Source: Pseudodesulfovibrio thermohalotolerans
Lineage (GTDB): Bacteria; Desulfobacterota; Desulfovibrionia; Desulfovibrionales; Desulfovibrionaceae
Assembly: GCF_021353295.2 (NCBI RefSeq)
Contig: NZ_CP120635.1
Location: 1,939,501-2,003,500, forward strand
Direction: 5' to 3'
DNA: 64,000 bases
In this document: one piece after another, positions 14,785 through 21,646 of the stretch
Layout of the letters: the number at the start of each line of letters is the position of its first letter
How positions within the stretch are numbered: position 1 is the stretch's first letter
Made by a program: the position numbers and the translations under genes
The notes under the pieces: model-generated
Told to the model about the DNA's origin: nothing
Database searches by the model: none
The model's input: the letters and a program-made list of their open reading frames with translations, nothing else

Positions 14785-16367
14785 TTACCATTCCTCCGTT
14801 CCCTGACTTCACACGCCAGTCCGGTCAGCTCGGTGATGAGGGTGGTCAAGCCGTTGGTTTTGAGCTCCATATCGATGCCGGTTTCCCTGATTTCCACTTT
14901 CTCGACCAGCAGTCGCACAAGCCGGTTACGTTCCAGGGGAAACAGGTCTTCCCAGAAGGTTTCGATGCTCTCGAAGGCTTCCGATACATCCCGTTCGGTC
15001 ACATGATTACCCTCGAACACCCGCAGCCTGGCCGACACGTTTGCCAGATGTCGGGTCAGGGTCACCGCGCGCTGGTTGACCTTTGCCAGTTTTTCTTCCC
15101 GGTCAGGCTCGTTGTTGCCGGGTGACATCAGTTCAAGCGCCCGCTTGCGGACCGCAGCGAGGTTTTCTTCAAGTTGCTCTTTCTGTTTCACTAATCTTTC
15201 CCGCTCCGCTTCTTCCATCTCCTTGGCCGCGAAGTAGGTTTTTGCCACCAGCGTCGGGGTTCGGAATACAGCGCCCAGCTGTTCCAGCACAGCCTTCTCG
15301 ATGTCTCCGGCCGGGACCCGCTTCAGCGGACATCGGCTGACAGCCCGCTTGGCATCCTTCTCACAGATGTAATAGGTATAGCGCCGCTCACCCTTTTGGG
15401 TGTAGGTGGGGCCCATCGAACAGTCACAATGGCCACAGCGAATCACCCCCTGCAGGGGGGAGATCATCTTGGTCTTTGCTTTGCTGAGCTTGGCCCTGGT
15501 GTTTTCCGAAAGAATCGACTGGACTTTCTCCCACAACTCCTTGTCGACGATGGCCTGGTGCTCTCCGGGATAGCTTTCACCCTTGTGGACCACCTCGCCG
15601 ATGTATATGCGGTTGCCCAGCAAGCGGTAAATGTGGCCGGTGTTCCATTCGGTCCCTTCCCGATGTTTCCCTTTCTTCGTGACCCACGACTTGGTTTTGT
15701 ATCCCTGCTCATTGAGTTCCCGCGCCAGCTTTCTGGCCGATGCCAGTTGCGTGAATCGCCGGAAGATGTGTTGCACCAGCGGCGCTTCATCCGGATTGAC
15801 CAGCAGTTTCTTGTTCTCCCGGTCGACATCGTATCCGAGTATGGCCGGGCCGCCGCAGTATTTGCCCCGCCGTTTCGCCGCTGCCACCTTGTCCCGGATT
15901 CGTTCGGCGATGACCTCCCGCTCGTATTGCGCGAAGGTTATCAGGATGCCGAGAAACATCCGGCCGGTCGGGTCGGTGGTGTTGAAATGTTCGGTAACCG
16001 AGACGAAATTGACACCCTTCTTATTGAACAACTCTATCATGTTCATGAAGTCGAGCAACGAACGTGAAAGGCGGTCGATCTTGTAAACCACGATCACATC
16101 CACTTTCCCCGCGTCCACGTCGGCCAAAAGACGCAGCAAGGCCGGACGCTCCATGTTGCCGCCCGAGAATCCACCGTCGTCGTAGCGGTCGACCAGGGCC
16201 CGCCAGCCCAGCATTCGTTGGCTTTCGATATACGACTCGGCAGCCTCCCGCTGGGCATCCAGCGAGTTGAATTCCTGTTCCAATCCTTCCTCGTGACTTT
16301 TCCGGGTATAGATGGCACAGCGCAGCGGCTTCTTCCTGGTGGAGGTCATGTTGACGTTATCAGGCAT
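14781..16367 (-). CDS. Large serine recombinase with zinc ribbon
   Basis: A 528-aa site-specific recombinase. ATG 16367 is chosen for GGAGG 8 bases upstream. The N-terminal resolvase domain has catalytic S24 (YTRKSHEEG) and the conserved VVYKIDRLSRSL segment. A recombinase domain follows, then a zinc ribbon at about 305-345 (RCGHCDCS ... YYICEK ... RCPLKRV) and a C-terminal coiled coil (EERLVKQKEQLEENLAAVRKR). Large serine recombinases integrate and excise phages and elements using attP/attB. This gives the element a second, unrelated recombinase. Its start overlaps the DUF2924 stop by 8 bp. Confidence 0.93.
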   Translation of the reverse strand: MPDNVNMTSTRKKPLRCAIYTRKSHEEGLEQEFNSLDAQREAAESYIESQRMLGWRALVDRYDDGGFSGGNMERPALLRLLADVDAGKVDVIVVYKIDRLSRSLLDFMNMIELFNKKGVNFVSVTEHFNTTDPTGRMFLGILITFAQYEREVIAERIRDKVAAAKRRGKYCGGPAILGYDVDRENKKLLVNPDEAPLVQHIFRRFTQLASARKLARELNEQGYKTKSWVTKKGKHREGTEWNTGHIYRLLGNRIYIGEVVHKGESYPGEHQAIVDKELWEKVQSILSENTRAKLSKAKTKMISPLQGVIRCGHCDCSMGPTYTQKGERRYTYYICEKDAKRAVSRCPLKRVPAGDIEKAVLEQLGAVFRTPTLVAKTYFAAKEMEEAERERLVKQKEQLEENLAAVRKRALELMSPGNNEPDREEKLAKVNQRAVTLTRHLANVSARLRVFEGNHVTERDVSEAFESIETFWEDLFPLERNRLVRLLVEKVEIRETGIDMELKTNGLTTLITELTGLACEVRERRNGK

Positions 16368-16884
16368 TCTTGCCACCTCCGTTCTTTTTTCCGTAGGTCT
16401 TCTTCAGGCCGAAAAAGACCTTGCCGTTCCAACGGGTGCCGGTAATTTCCCGAGCCACCGCGCTGAGTGATCGAAAGATCCGGCCGTCGTATTCAAAGCC
16501 TTTTTCCCGGGCGACGACCTCATATCGACGGTCATTCCAGACCCTCACGAACCTTGTACCCGGCAGGATGTTTTCATTGGACTTGCGCTCCTCGGGCACC
16601 TTGCGCTCGACCGTCGCCACGGGATCATCCTGGGCGATTTGCCGTAGACGCGTCTTGGCGCTCTCGGACAGGCCACCGTAAAAGAGCTCCTGAATACGAT
16701 AGGCGAGGCGTTTGACGAGGAACTGTTTCTTGTACCGGGGCGGGTCGCTGCCATAAAGGTCGAGCCACTTCTCGCGAAGTTGCTCCAGCGTCATATTCTG
16801 TAACGTCGCCAGTTGCCGCAGGACGGAATTCCGGGTCCGTCCGCCGTTCTTCCCGTTGCGGGTTTGTTTTTGTAACTCATTCAT
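16360..16884 (-). CDS. DUF2924 family protein
   Basis: A 174-aa basic protein; ATG 16884 has GGAG 6 bases upstream. The features NMTLEQLREKWLDLYGSDPPRYKKQFLVKRLAYRIQEL and a late FEYDGRIFRSLSAVAREITGTRWNG segment define DUF2924. These proteins almost always sit directly upstream of a large serine recombinase, as here (8-bp overlap), and are presumed accessory DNA-binding factors. The late segment resembles a small DNA-binding domain found in several phage proteins. Confidence 0.88.
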   Translation of the reverse strand: MNELQKQTRNGKNGGRTRNSVLRQLATLQNMTLEQLREKWLDLYGSDPPRYKKQFLVKRLAYRIQELFYGGLSESAKTRLRQIAQDDPVATVERKVPEERKSNENILPGTRFVRVWNDRRYEVVAREKGFEYDGRIFRSLSAVAREITGTRWNGKVFFGLKKTYGKKNGGGKNA

Positions 16885-16947
16885 ACACAACTCCTTATCA
16901 TGCGTTCCGGACGCGTTTGTCATGAATGAATGCTTAAGTTCCTGCAA

Positions 16948-17169
16948 CTAATCAAGTCCTTCTCCGGCAGTTCCGGAAGATTCTTCGATATCCTCCATAC
17001 GCCAGCTGGAAGCGGCTTTGCGGACTTTCGAACGCAGCACAGCAACCGCCAGGATCGAGGCGATTGCCCCCAGTCTCTTTTCCGGGGAAAGGAGTTCGGA
17101 CTCGGGAAATACATCCGCTTCAAGCGGGTCGGGATCGGTTGTTTCAAGAGCAAAATCGGCATCCAACAT
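16948..17169 (-). CDS. Small acidic-start hypothetical protein of the serine-recombinase operon
   Basis: A 73-aa protein. The first 30 residues are acidic (MLDADFALETTDPDPLEAD) and are followed by a hydrophobic/basic helix (LGAIASILAVAVLRSKVRKA). I do not recognise it. It is 63 bp upstream of the DUF2924 gene in the same direction and probably opens that operon. The structured leader copy B and motif copy 4 lie upstream of it. Confidence 0.6.
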   Translation of the reverse strand: MLDADFALETTDPDPLEADVFPESELLSPEKRLGAIASILAVAVLRSKVRKAASSWRMEDIEESSGTAGEGLD

Positions 17170-17201
17170 CGTGACCTCCGGCTTGCGTGACCGGGTCGGT
17201 C

Positions 17202-17332
17202 GGTGTGGATGCCGGGAAACTCGCCGGACGGTTGGGATGCGGGTTCACTGGCACCCACAACCGCCTAAGCTCTGCTTCCGGTCAGTTGTCTGGTTTCTAA
17301 CTCTCAAGTCCGGGCGAAATGCCCGGCCCTGT
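17202..17332 (-). promoter_or_regulatory. Structured leader-like element, copy B
   Basis: This shares the block order of copy A (13462-13612). GTGGATGCC can pair with GGCACCCAC with one mismatch. The block around CACCCACAAC...GCTCTGC...GTTGTCTGGT is nearly identical between the copies. A perfect CCGGGC/GCCCGG hairpin with a 5-base loop follows at about 17310-17326. It lies in the leader of the serine-recombinase operon. Confidence 0.45.
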
Positions 17333-17337
17333 CGATG

Positions 17338-17369
17338 GTTACATACCGAAGGCGTTCCCCGACTGTCGG
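17338..17369 (-). promoter_or_regulatory. Element-specific promoter/operator motif, copy 4
   Basis: The + strand reads GTTACATACCGAAG, 13 bases, GTCGG (two changes in the 14-base block, invariant spacing). It lies 169 bp upstream of the leftward 73-aa gene and just before the rightward lexA-like promoter. Confidence 0.5.
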
Positions 17370-17391
17370 AAGGGTTTTTCCATAAGACTTC

Positions 17392-17420
17392 TTGACCTGA
17401 CGGATATCAGGTCGTATATT
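17392..17420 (+). promoter_or_regulatory. lexA-like gene promoter with embedded palindromic operator
   Basis: A -35 TTGACC (17392-17397) and a -10 TATATT (17415-17420) are separated by exactly 17 bases. A perfect inverted repeat ACCTGA-N6-TCAGGT (17395-17412) spans the spacer. A repressor bound there would block RNA polymerase, so this is the likely self-operator of the LexA-like protein encoded 50-60 bp downstream. Confidence 0.75.
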
Positions 17421-17472
17421 ATAGTTTTATTCGGCCCGATGGGGCTTTTCGTTTTTGGTAAATGTGGGAGCC

Positions 17473-18096
17473 ATGGGCAGAAGCAAAACAGACGAGATTA
17501 CACCACTGCAGCGGGAGACCCTGGACGAGATATGCCGCCATATCGACGCCAAGGGGTACCCGCCGACAGTGAAGGAATTGAGCGAGACCTTCGGGATCAG
17601 CCATTCGAGCGTGCATGAACGTATCAACCAGCTGGTCCGCAAGGGATATCTGAAACGTGAAGGCCGCAAGGCTCGCGGGCTGACCGTGGCCAAGCGGCCG
17701 GAAGACATGGCGGCCGCCCTCGTGGCGGTGCCCGTTATCGGTACGGTCGCTGCGGGACAACCCATCCTGGCGGAAGAAAACATCATTGGGGAAGTACTGG
17801 TTGAGGCATCCACGGTCAGGTCAGGAGAGTATTTTGCTCTCCACGCTTCCGGCGACAGTATGATCGGAGCGGGGATAAACGATGGCGACCTGATCATCGT
17901 GCGACGTCAGCCGCTGGCGGAAACCGGAGATATCGTCGTGGCTCTTCTGAATGACGAGGCCACTGTGAAACGATTGAGAATCGAGAATGAGCGTATCGAG
18001 CTCGTCCCGGAGAATCCGAGACACGCGCCGATTACGCTTCGTCCGGAGGATGACCTCCGGATATTGGGTAAGGTTGTGGGTTGGAAACGAACATGA
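17473..18096 (+). CDS. lexA: LexA-like transcriptional repressor
   Basis: 207 aa from ATG 17473; an in-frame alternative start at 17455 exists. An N-terminal winged helix (TPLQRETLDEICRHIDAKGYPPTVKELSETFGISHSSVHERI) is followed by an S24 peptidase domain with the A94-G95 cleavage site (TVAAGQP), catalytic S129 (SGDSM) and K166 (ATVKRL). All elements for RecA-stimulated self-cleavage are present. In this position it more likely controls the element's own genes than the host SOS network, though the sequence looks like a full LexA rather than a CI-type protein. Two unknown genes follow in the same direction. Confidence 0.9.
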   Translation: MGRSKTDEITPLQRETLDEICRHIDAKGYPPTVKELSETFGISHSSVHERINQLVRKGYLKREGRKARGLTVAKRPEDMAAALVAVPVIGTVAAGQPILAEENIIGEVLVEASTVRSGEYFALHASGDSMIGAGINDGDLIIVRRQPLAETGDIVVALLNDEATVKRLRIENERIELVPENPRHAPITLRPEDDLRILGKVVGWKRT

Positions 18097-18143
18097 GAGT
18101 AGCCCATGAAAGGAAACTGACGAACGGAAAGTAGGAGGAAAAA

Positions 18144-19310
18144 ATGGCAACTTTTAATCTACGCCGCTTTTCGAAGCCGGAAATGCTCCGGAGGATCGAC
18201 CGGGAGCACCTCATTGCATTTCTTGAACCGCATGCCGACTATTTTTCGGCTCGCGGCGTGGAGTTGCCATCGTTGAACACCGAGGACGAGCTGGATTACA
18301 ACGCTCTGAGCGAGGTCCTGCTCAACCCGAGCACTTCCACGCCGGAGGACTTGGCCGAAGCGCTGTATTACGTGAACGAGATGTCAACCCCGGAAGGCTT
18401 CGACTCCATCCAGGACGCGATTGACGGGACCGAGATCGACGTTGTCATCGACAAGGACGCCGCCCGCGCCGATCTGGCCATTCAGGTGTGGATGAAGGAC
18501 CGCGATCTCATTGAACGTCTTCATGCCGAACAGTTTCTCTTCCGTCCCCGTTCGTTCGAGTATTTCAGGGCCACAAACGGTTCCATCCCCGAGTTCGAAG
18601 ATCCTTCAGAAGAGACAATCCACGCCCTGGAGGCCGAACTTGACGAGTGGTTCTCCAAGAAGCGGCGGGGCCGGGCGTCAAAGGTGTTTGTGTATGTGAA
18701 GCCCGACTTTGTCTGGTTCCTGGTTCGCCACGGAGAACCCTTCACCCGCGAGAGCATCATCAAGGACGGGGAATCGTCGAGTGTCTACTATCGCCCCGAG
18801 AAATACGATGTCCTCGTTTACAACCCTGAGACCGGGGAAATCCGCATGAACGCCCGATCCAAGGGCGAGAAGGAACTCTACCGCACCAAGTTCGGCCAAC
18901 ATTTCTTTGGTGACAGCGAGTTCTTCAACGGCAAGAGCAAGTTCACCCTCGAGCCGCTGCGGGAGGTCGGCGAGGATTCCCTCCTGTGCGACGACATTGA
19001 CGGGCTGGAGTGGGTGAGGCTCAAAGAGTTCCAGATCTTCCGTGGCGGTTCTCAGAAGGAAGTGGAGATCCGCAAAGCCGAGGATATCTTCGCATCCTTG
19101 CGCGAGCGTGAACGGTCATTCCCCAACAGCGGTCCTATTATCAAGGCCAGCTTCCTGATCAAATTCACCGACTCCAAGACCGCTCGAACGGTCACCATAA
19201 GCTCCGGCAACAGGGCCGGGTTCAAGCGTGATGACGATGCTGACATCCTTGAAACCTGGATGACCAGGCGCGGGTTCATCATCGCGGATGCAGAGAACGG
19301 CGATGAGTGA
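18144..19310 (+). CDS. Unknown protein in lexA-like operon (gene 1 of a two-gene cargo)
   Basis: A 388-aa soluble protein with AGGAGG 6 bases before ATG 18144. I do not recognise it. It is highly charged. The N-terminal 130 residues are acidic (LNTEDELDYNALSEVLLNPSTSTPEDLAEALYYVNEM). The middle has a beta-rich stretch (ASKVFVYVKPDFVWFLVRHG, YYRPEKYDVLVYNPETGEIRMN). The C-terminus reads FKRDDDADILETWMTRRGF. There is no signal peptide, membrane segment or Walker motif. It sits 47 bp after the lexA-like gene and overlaps the next unknown gene, so the three probably form an operon under the ACCTGA-N6-TCAGGT operator. Confidence 0.75.
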   Translation: MATFNLRRFSKPEMLRRIDREHLIAFLEPHADYFSARGVELPSLNTEDELDYNALSEVLLNPSTSTPEDLAEALYYVNEMSTPEGFDSIQDAIDGTEIDVVIDKDAARADLAIQVWMKDRDLIERLHAEQFLFRPRSFEYFRATNGSIPEFEDPSEETIHALEAELDEWFSKKRRGRASKVFVYVKPDFVWFLVRHGEPFTRESIIKDGESSSVYYRPEKYDVLVYNPETGEIRMNARSKGEKELYRTKFGQHFFGDSEFFNGKSKFTLEPLREVGEDSLLCDDIDGLEWVRLKEFQIFRGGSQKEVEIRKAEDIFASLRERERSFPNSGPIIKASFLIKFTDSKTARTVTISSGNRAGFKRDDDADILETWMTRRGFIIADAENGDE

Positions 19311-20376
19311 ATACGCGATCTGGAAATACCTGGAAGACTTACCCGGCCAAGCCGCTCCTCTGGTCGAGTGGAATCAGCACCTTGACGGGTGGCCGGGATT
19401 TCAGGGGTTTCACGGACGCTACCTCAAACTGACCCGCGATCACGCAACGGCTGTGGATTGCCCGACGGAATGTGGCCTGGGGTGCCCGCGCAAAGTCGTA
19501 ACGCACTCTCGCAACGACATCGTGGCCGTGTGCCCTGAGCAGGAGGAAAAACCATACCCCCTCAAGCGGCAGGACATTCTCATCTATTCGGTGAACAGAG
19601 CTTCCCTGCACAAAGACATCTGTTCGGCGTTGGGGATCGAGCATCGCGAAAGCAAGGTCGACGCATGCCGGCGAACGTGGCGTCTGGGTGACTTTGTGCC
19701 CACGGCCGGGCTGGTCTTTCCCGTATTCCTGACTCAACAGGAAAATCCGGACGAGTTGCTTGAGGTCGTAAAGAACATTTGTCTGCTCCATGGCGATCCC
19801 TTCGTACTCTTGGCTCCGACGCGGCGACGGGTGTCCCCTCCAGTTGAACAGATCCTGGCGCAGCGCAACGCCATCTTCCTGGCACTGGATGAAGAGATGC
19901 CGTTCGACGAGCAGGGCTGCCTCCAGGTACGTCGGACTCCCGACGAGCTGTTCGCACCGCTCCACGAAAAAGTCCCGGAGCCTGGTTCCGGTGGCATGGT
20001 GCATTTCCCAACGCCGGCTGGAACCCGTTGGTCCGATATCAAGATTCAGTTCCGGGATGGATTCACAGTCACAGTCTGGGCTGGCGAAGAGTCTGGGCGA
20101 TACAATTACACCCAGATGGGCATGGCCAACAAACGGAATGGAGAAGCGACAAAGCAGTGGACGCTCCTCCTGGACTTTGCTGAAAACCGCGGGGAGATTG
20201 ATAAAAACAGCCGCAAAGAGACCCCGTATCATTTCTTGAAAAAACGAAAGCAGGAACTGTCGAGATGCCTGCGGGAATTTTTCCGCCTTGACGAGGACCC
20301 CATCGAATGGGTCAAGGGAGAAAAATGCTACCGCTGCCGGTTCCGTATCCTGCCCGAGAGCGCCGACGATTATTGA
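19303..20376 (+). CDS. Unknown cysteine-cluster protein in lexA-like operon (gene 2 of a two-gene cargo)
   Basis: A protein of 357 aa from ATG 19303, which overlaps the preceding stop by 8 bp; a start five codons earlier (19288) is possible. I do not recognise it. A cluster C53-x3-C57-x3-C61-x15-C77 suggests zinc or Fe-S binding, and a CYRC pair lies near the C-terminus (GEKCYRCRFRIL). The middle (PTRRRVSPPVEQILAQRNAIFLALDEEMPF) and WTLLLDFAENRGEID look like folded globular parts. There is no signal peptide or P-loop. It is the last gene before the element's right edge, a typical place for accessory or defence cargo; that role is inference. Confidence 0.75.
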   Translation: MSEYAIWKYLEDLPGQAAPLVEWNQHLDGWPGFQGFHGRYLKLTRDHATAVDCPTECGLGCPRKVVTHSRNDIVAVCPEQEEKPYPLKRQDILIYSVNRASLHKDICSALGIEHRESKVDACRRTWRLGDFVPTAGLVFPVFLTQQENPDELLEVVKNICLLHGDPFVLLAPTRRRVSPPVEQILAQRNAIFLALDEEMPFDEQGCLQVRRTPDELFAPLHEKVPEPGSGGMVHFPTPAGTRWSDIKIQFRDGFTVTVWAGEESGRYNYTQMGMANKRNGEATKQWTLLLDFAENRGEIDKNSRKETPYHFLKKRKQELSRCLREFFRLDEDPIEWVKGEKCYRCRFRILPESADDY

Positions 20377-20688
20377 TATTCCCCGCCGGGAAATCCGCAT
20401 TAATCCCATTTCTCAAATCCTGCGAGGGACTTTTGGTTCGAAAATTCGGGTGTTTTTTCATACCACAGGACGTGTTTCCATAACTCCCAAACTGGCTGGT
20501 CGGCTCAAATCCTTAATATATCAGGGATTGCCCCACCGGACGAGCTTCGGACTTCGTCCAGAGAAAACAGAGAATCAGGGGGCAAACAGAGAATGAAAGA
20601 CTGGAGAATGGTAGAAATGAGGCGGGTGGAGAGGGGGCGGGCGTCGATGTGAAAATCGCTCAAACCCTTTGAAAACAAGGGGAAATAG
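20377..20688. other. Gene-free right edge of the element
   Basis: About 310 bp with no credible coding frame, lying between the last cargo gene and the tmRNA terminator. GC content is mixed, with a G-rich run (GGTGGAGAGGGGGCGGGCG) near 20626-20644. The attachment junction of the element probably falls here or in the tmRNA 3' end, but no repeat partner is visible inside the window. Confidence 0.4.
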
Positions 20689-20737
20689 AAAACCCGTCGT
20701 CCCGGAGAATAACCCCGGAGAGACGGGTTGTCTTTTT
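20689..20737. terminator. Bidirectional terminator between cargo operon and tmRNA
   Basis: AACCCGTC and GACGGGTT arms (about 8 bp) enclose a roughly 30-base loop. TCTTTTTT follows on the + strand, and a weaker T-rich tract follows on the - strand. Confidence 0.6.
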
Positions 20738-20742
20738 TCAAA

Positions 20743-21127
20743 TGGTGGAGGCGGGGAGAGTCGAACTCCCGTCCGAGAACGATCCGCGAAAGCGTCTACA
20801 GGTTTAGGTCCGGAATGAAGTTTCGCCAGTCGGGTTGCTCCGGGCCAGACGGCCGACTGACTAGTCCCTTAAAGAGTTTCGCATCAAGGGCAAGGAACGA
20901 ACGCTTGATGCTAGCCCTATGGTTTGACGATTCAGCCCGCTTATAAGGCGTCGGCGAGTGAATCGTGACAAGCTATGTTGTCAGGTGCAACTCTGCAATT
21001 AAGCAGCCATTGCGTATTCGTAATTGTCGTTGGCAATTATCTTTGTGGTCGATTTTAACGAGGCCATCGACCAACCTCGACCTGCAGCTTCGGCTTCAAC
21101 TATCCCCGTCGAAACCAGTGCGCCCCC
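20743..21127 (-). ncRNA. ssrA: tmRNA
   Basis: On the - strand the RNA begins GGGGGCGCACUGGUUUCGACGG and ends UUCGACUCUCCCCGCCUCCACCA (written in pieces: 5' GGGGGCG pairs with 3' CGCCUCC before ACCA). The tag frame is GCC AAC GAC AAT TAC GAA TAC GCA ATG GCT GCT TAA, giving ANDNYEYAMAA, the kind of tag expected in Desulfovibrionaceae. It rescues stalled ribosomes together with SmpB. Its 3' end faces the mobile element, consistent with ssrA as the integration target. Confidence 0.95.
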
Positions 21128-21154
21128 ATGTCAAAGAACTATTCGGACAAGATC

Positions 21155-21182
21155 TATATAAGTTCTTTCCCCTGTTTGGCAA
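21155..21182 (-). promoter_or_regulatory. ssrA promoter
   Basis: On the - strand TTGCCA (21182-21177) and TATATA (21160-21155) are separated by 16 bases, placing transcription start about 20 bases before the mature 5' end, as expected for an RNase P-processed precursor. Confidence 0.65.
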
Positions 21183-21646
21183 CCAAAACCGGCGTTTTCC
21201 TTTTTTTCGTGGATATCTGAACTTTTAAAATAATACGCAATATTATCAATTGGATGAGAAAAGTCTAGAAAAAGTCTAGATATAATCTAAATTTCTAGTG
21301 ACCCGAAATTGTCTAGTCTTACGGTGCAAGACGCATCGTTTGTGTGTGTTTTTAGGTGGCTTGATAGCGGATTTTGCGCATGTTGTGCATTGACTCGGGC
21401 TATGCGCATAAAGGCGACTGAATTGAGAGGAGGAGAGTGGGACGGGCGGCATCATCCGAATAGGTCCGGATGCCTGTGTCGAGGTTTGGAAGACGAATTG
21501 ATGGGGTCGGCAACCGTTTGGACAAAGGGTTCATGAAGAGTCTTGTCACTATGATGGTGAGTCTGGAACGAAACTTGGTGGAATGACTTGGCATGAGAGG
21601 CCGGGGATGTTGTGTGCGTCCTATGTGGCGCGCACGACCCGCGTGG
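21183..21646. other. Intergenic region with TCTAGA repeats
   Basis: No gene is supported here. TCTAGA occurs at 21264 and 21275 (11-bp period within an AAAAGTCTAGA repeat) and TCTAG at 21294 and 21312. The setting is AT-rich, upstream of ssrA and downstream of the ABC operon. A protein-binding site is possible but unproven. Confidence 0.4.
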
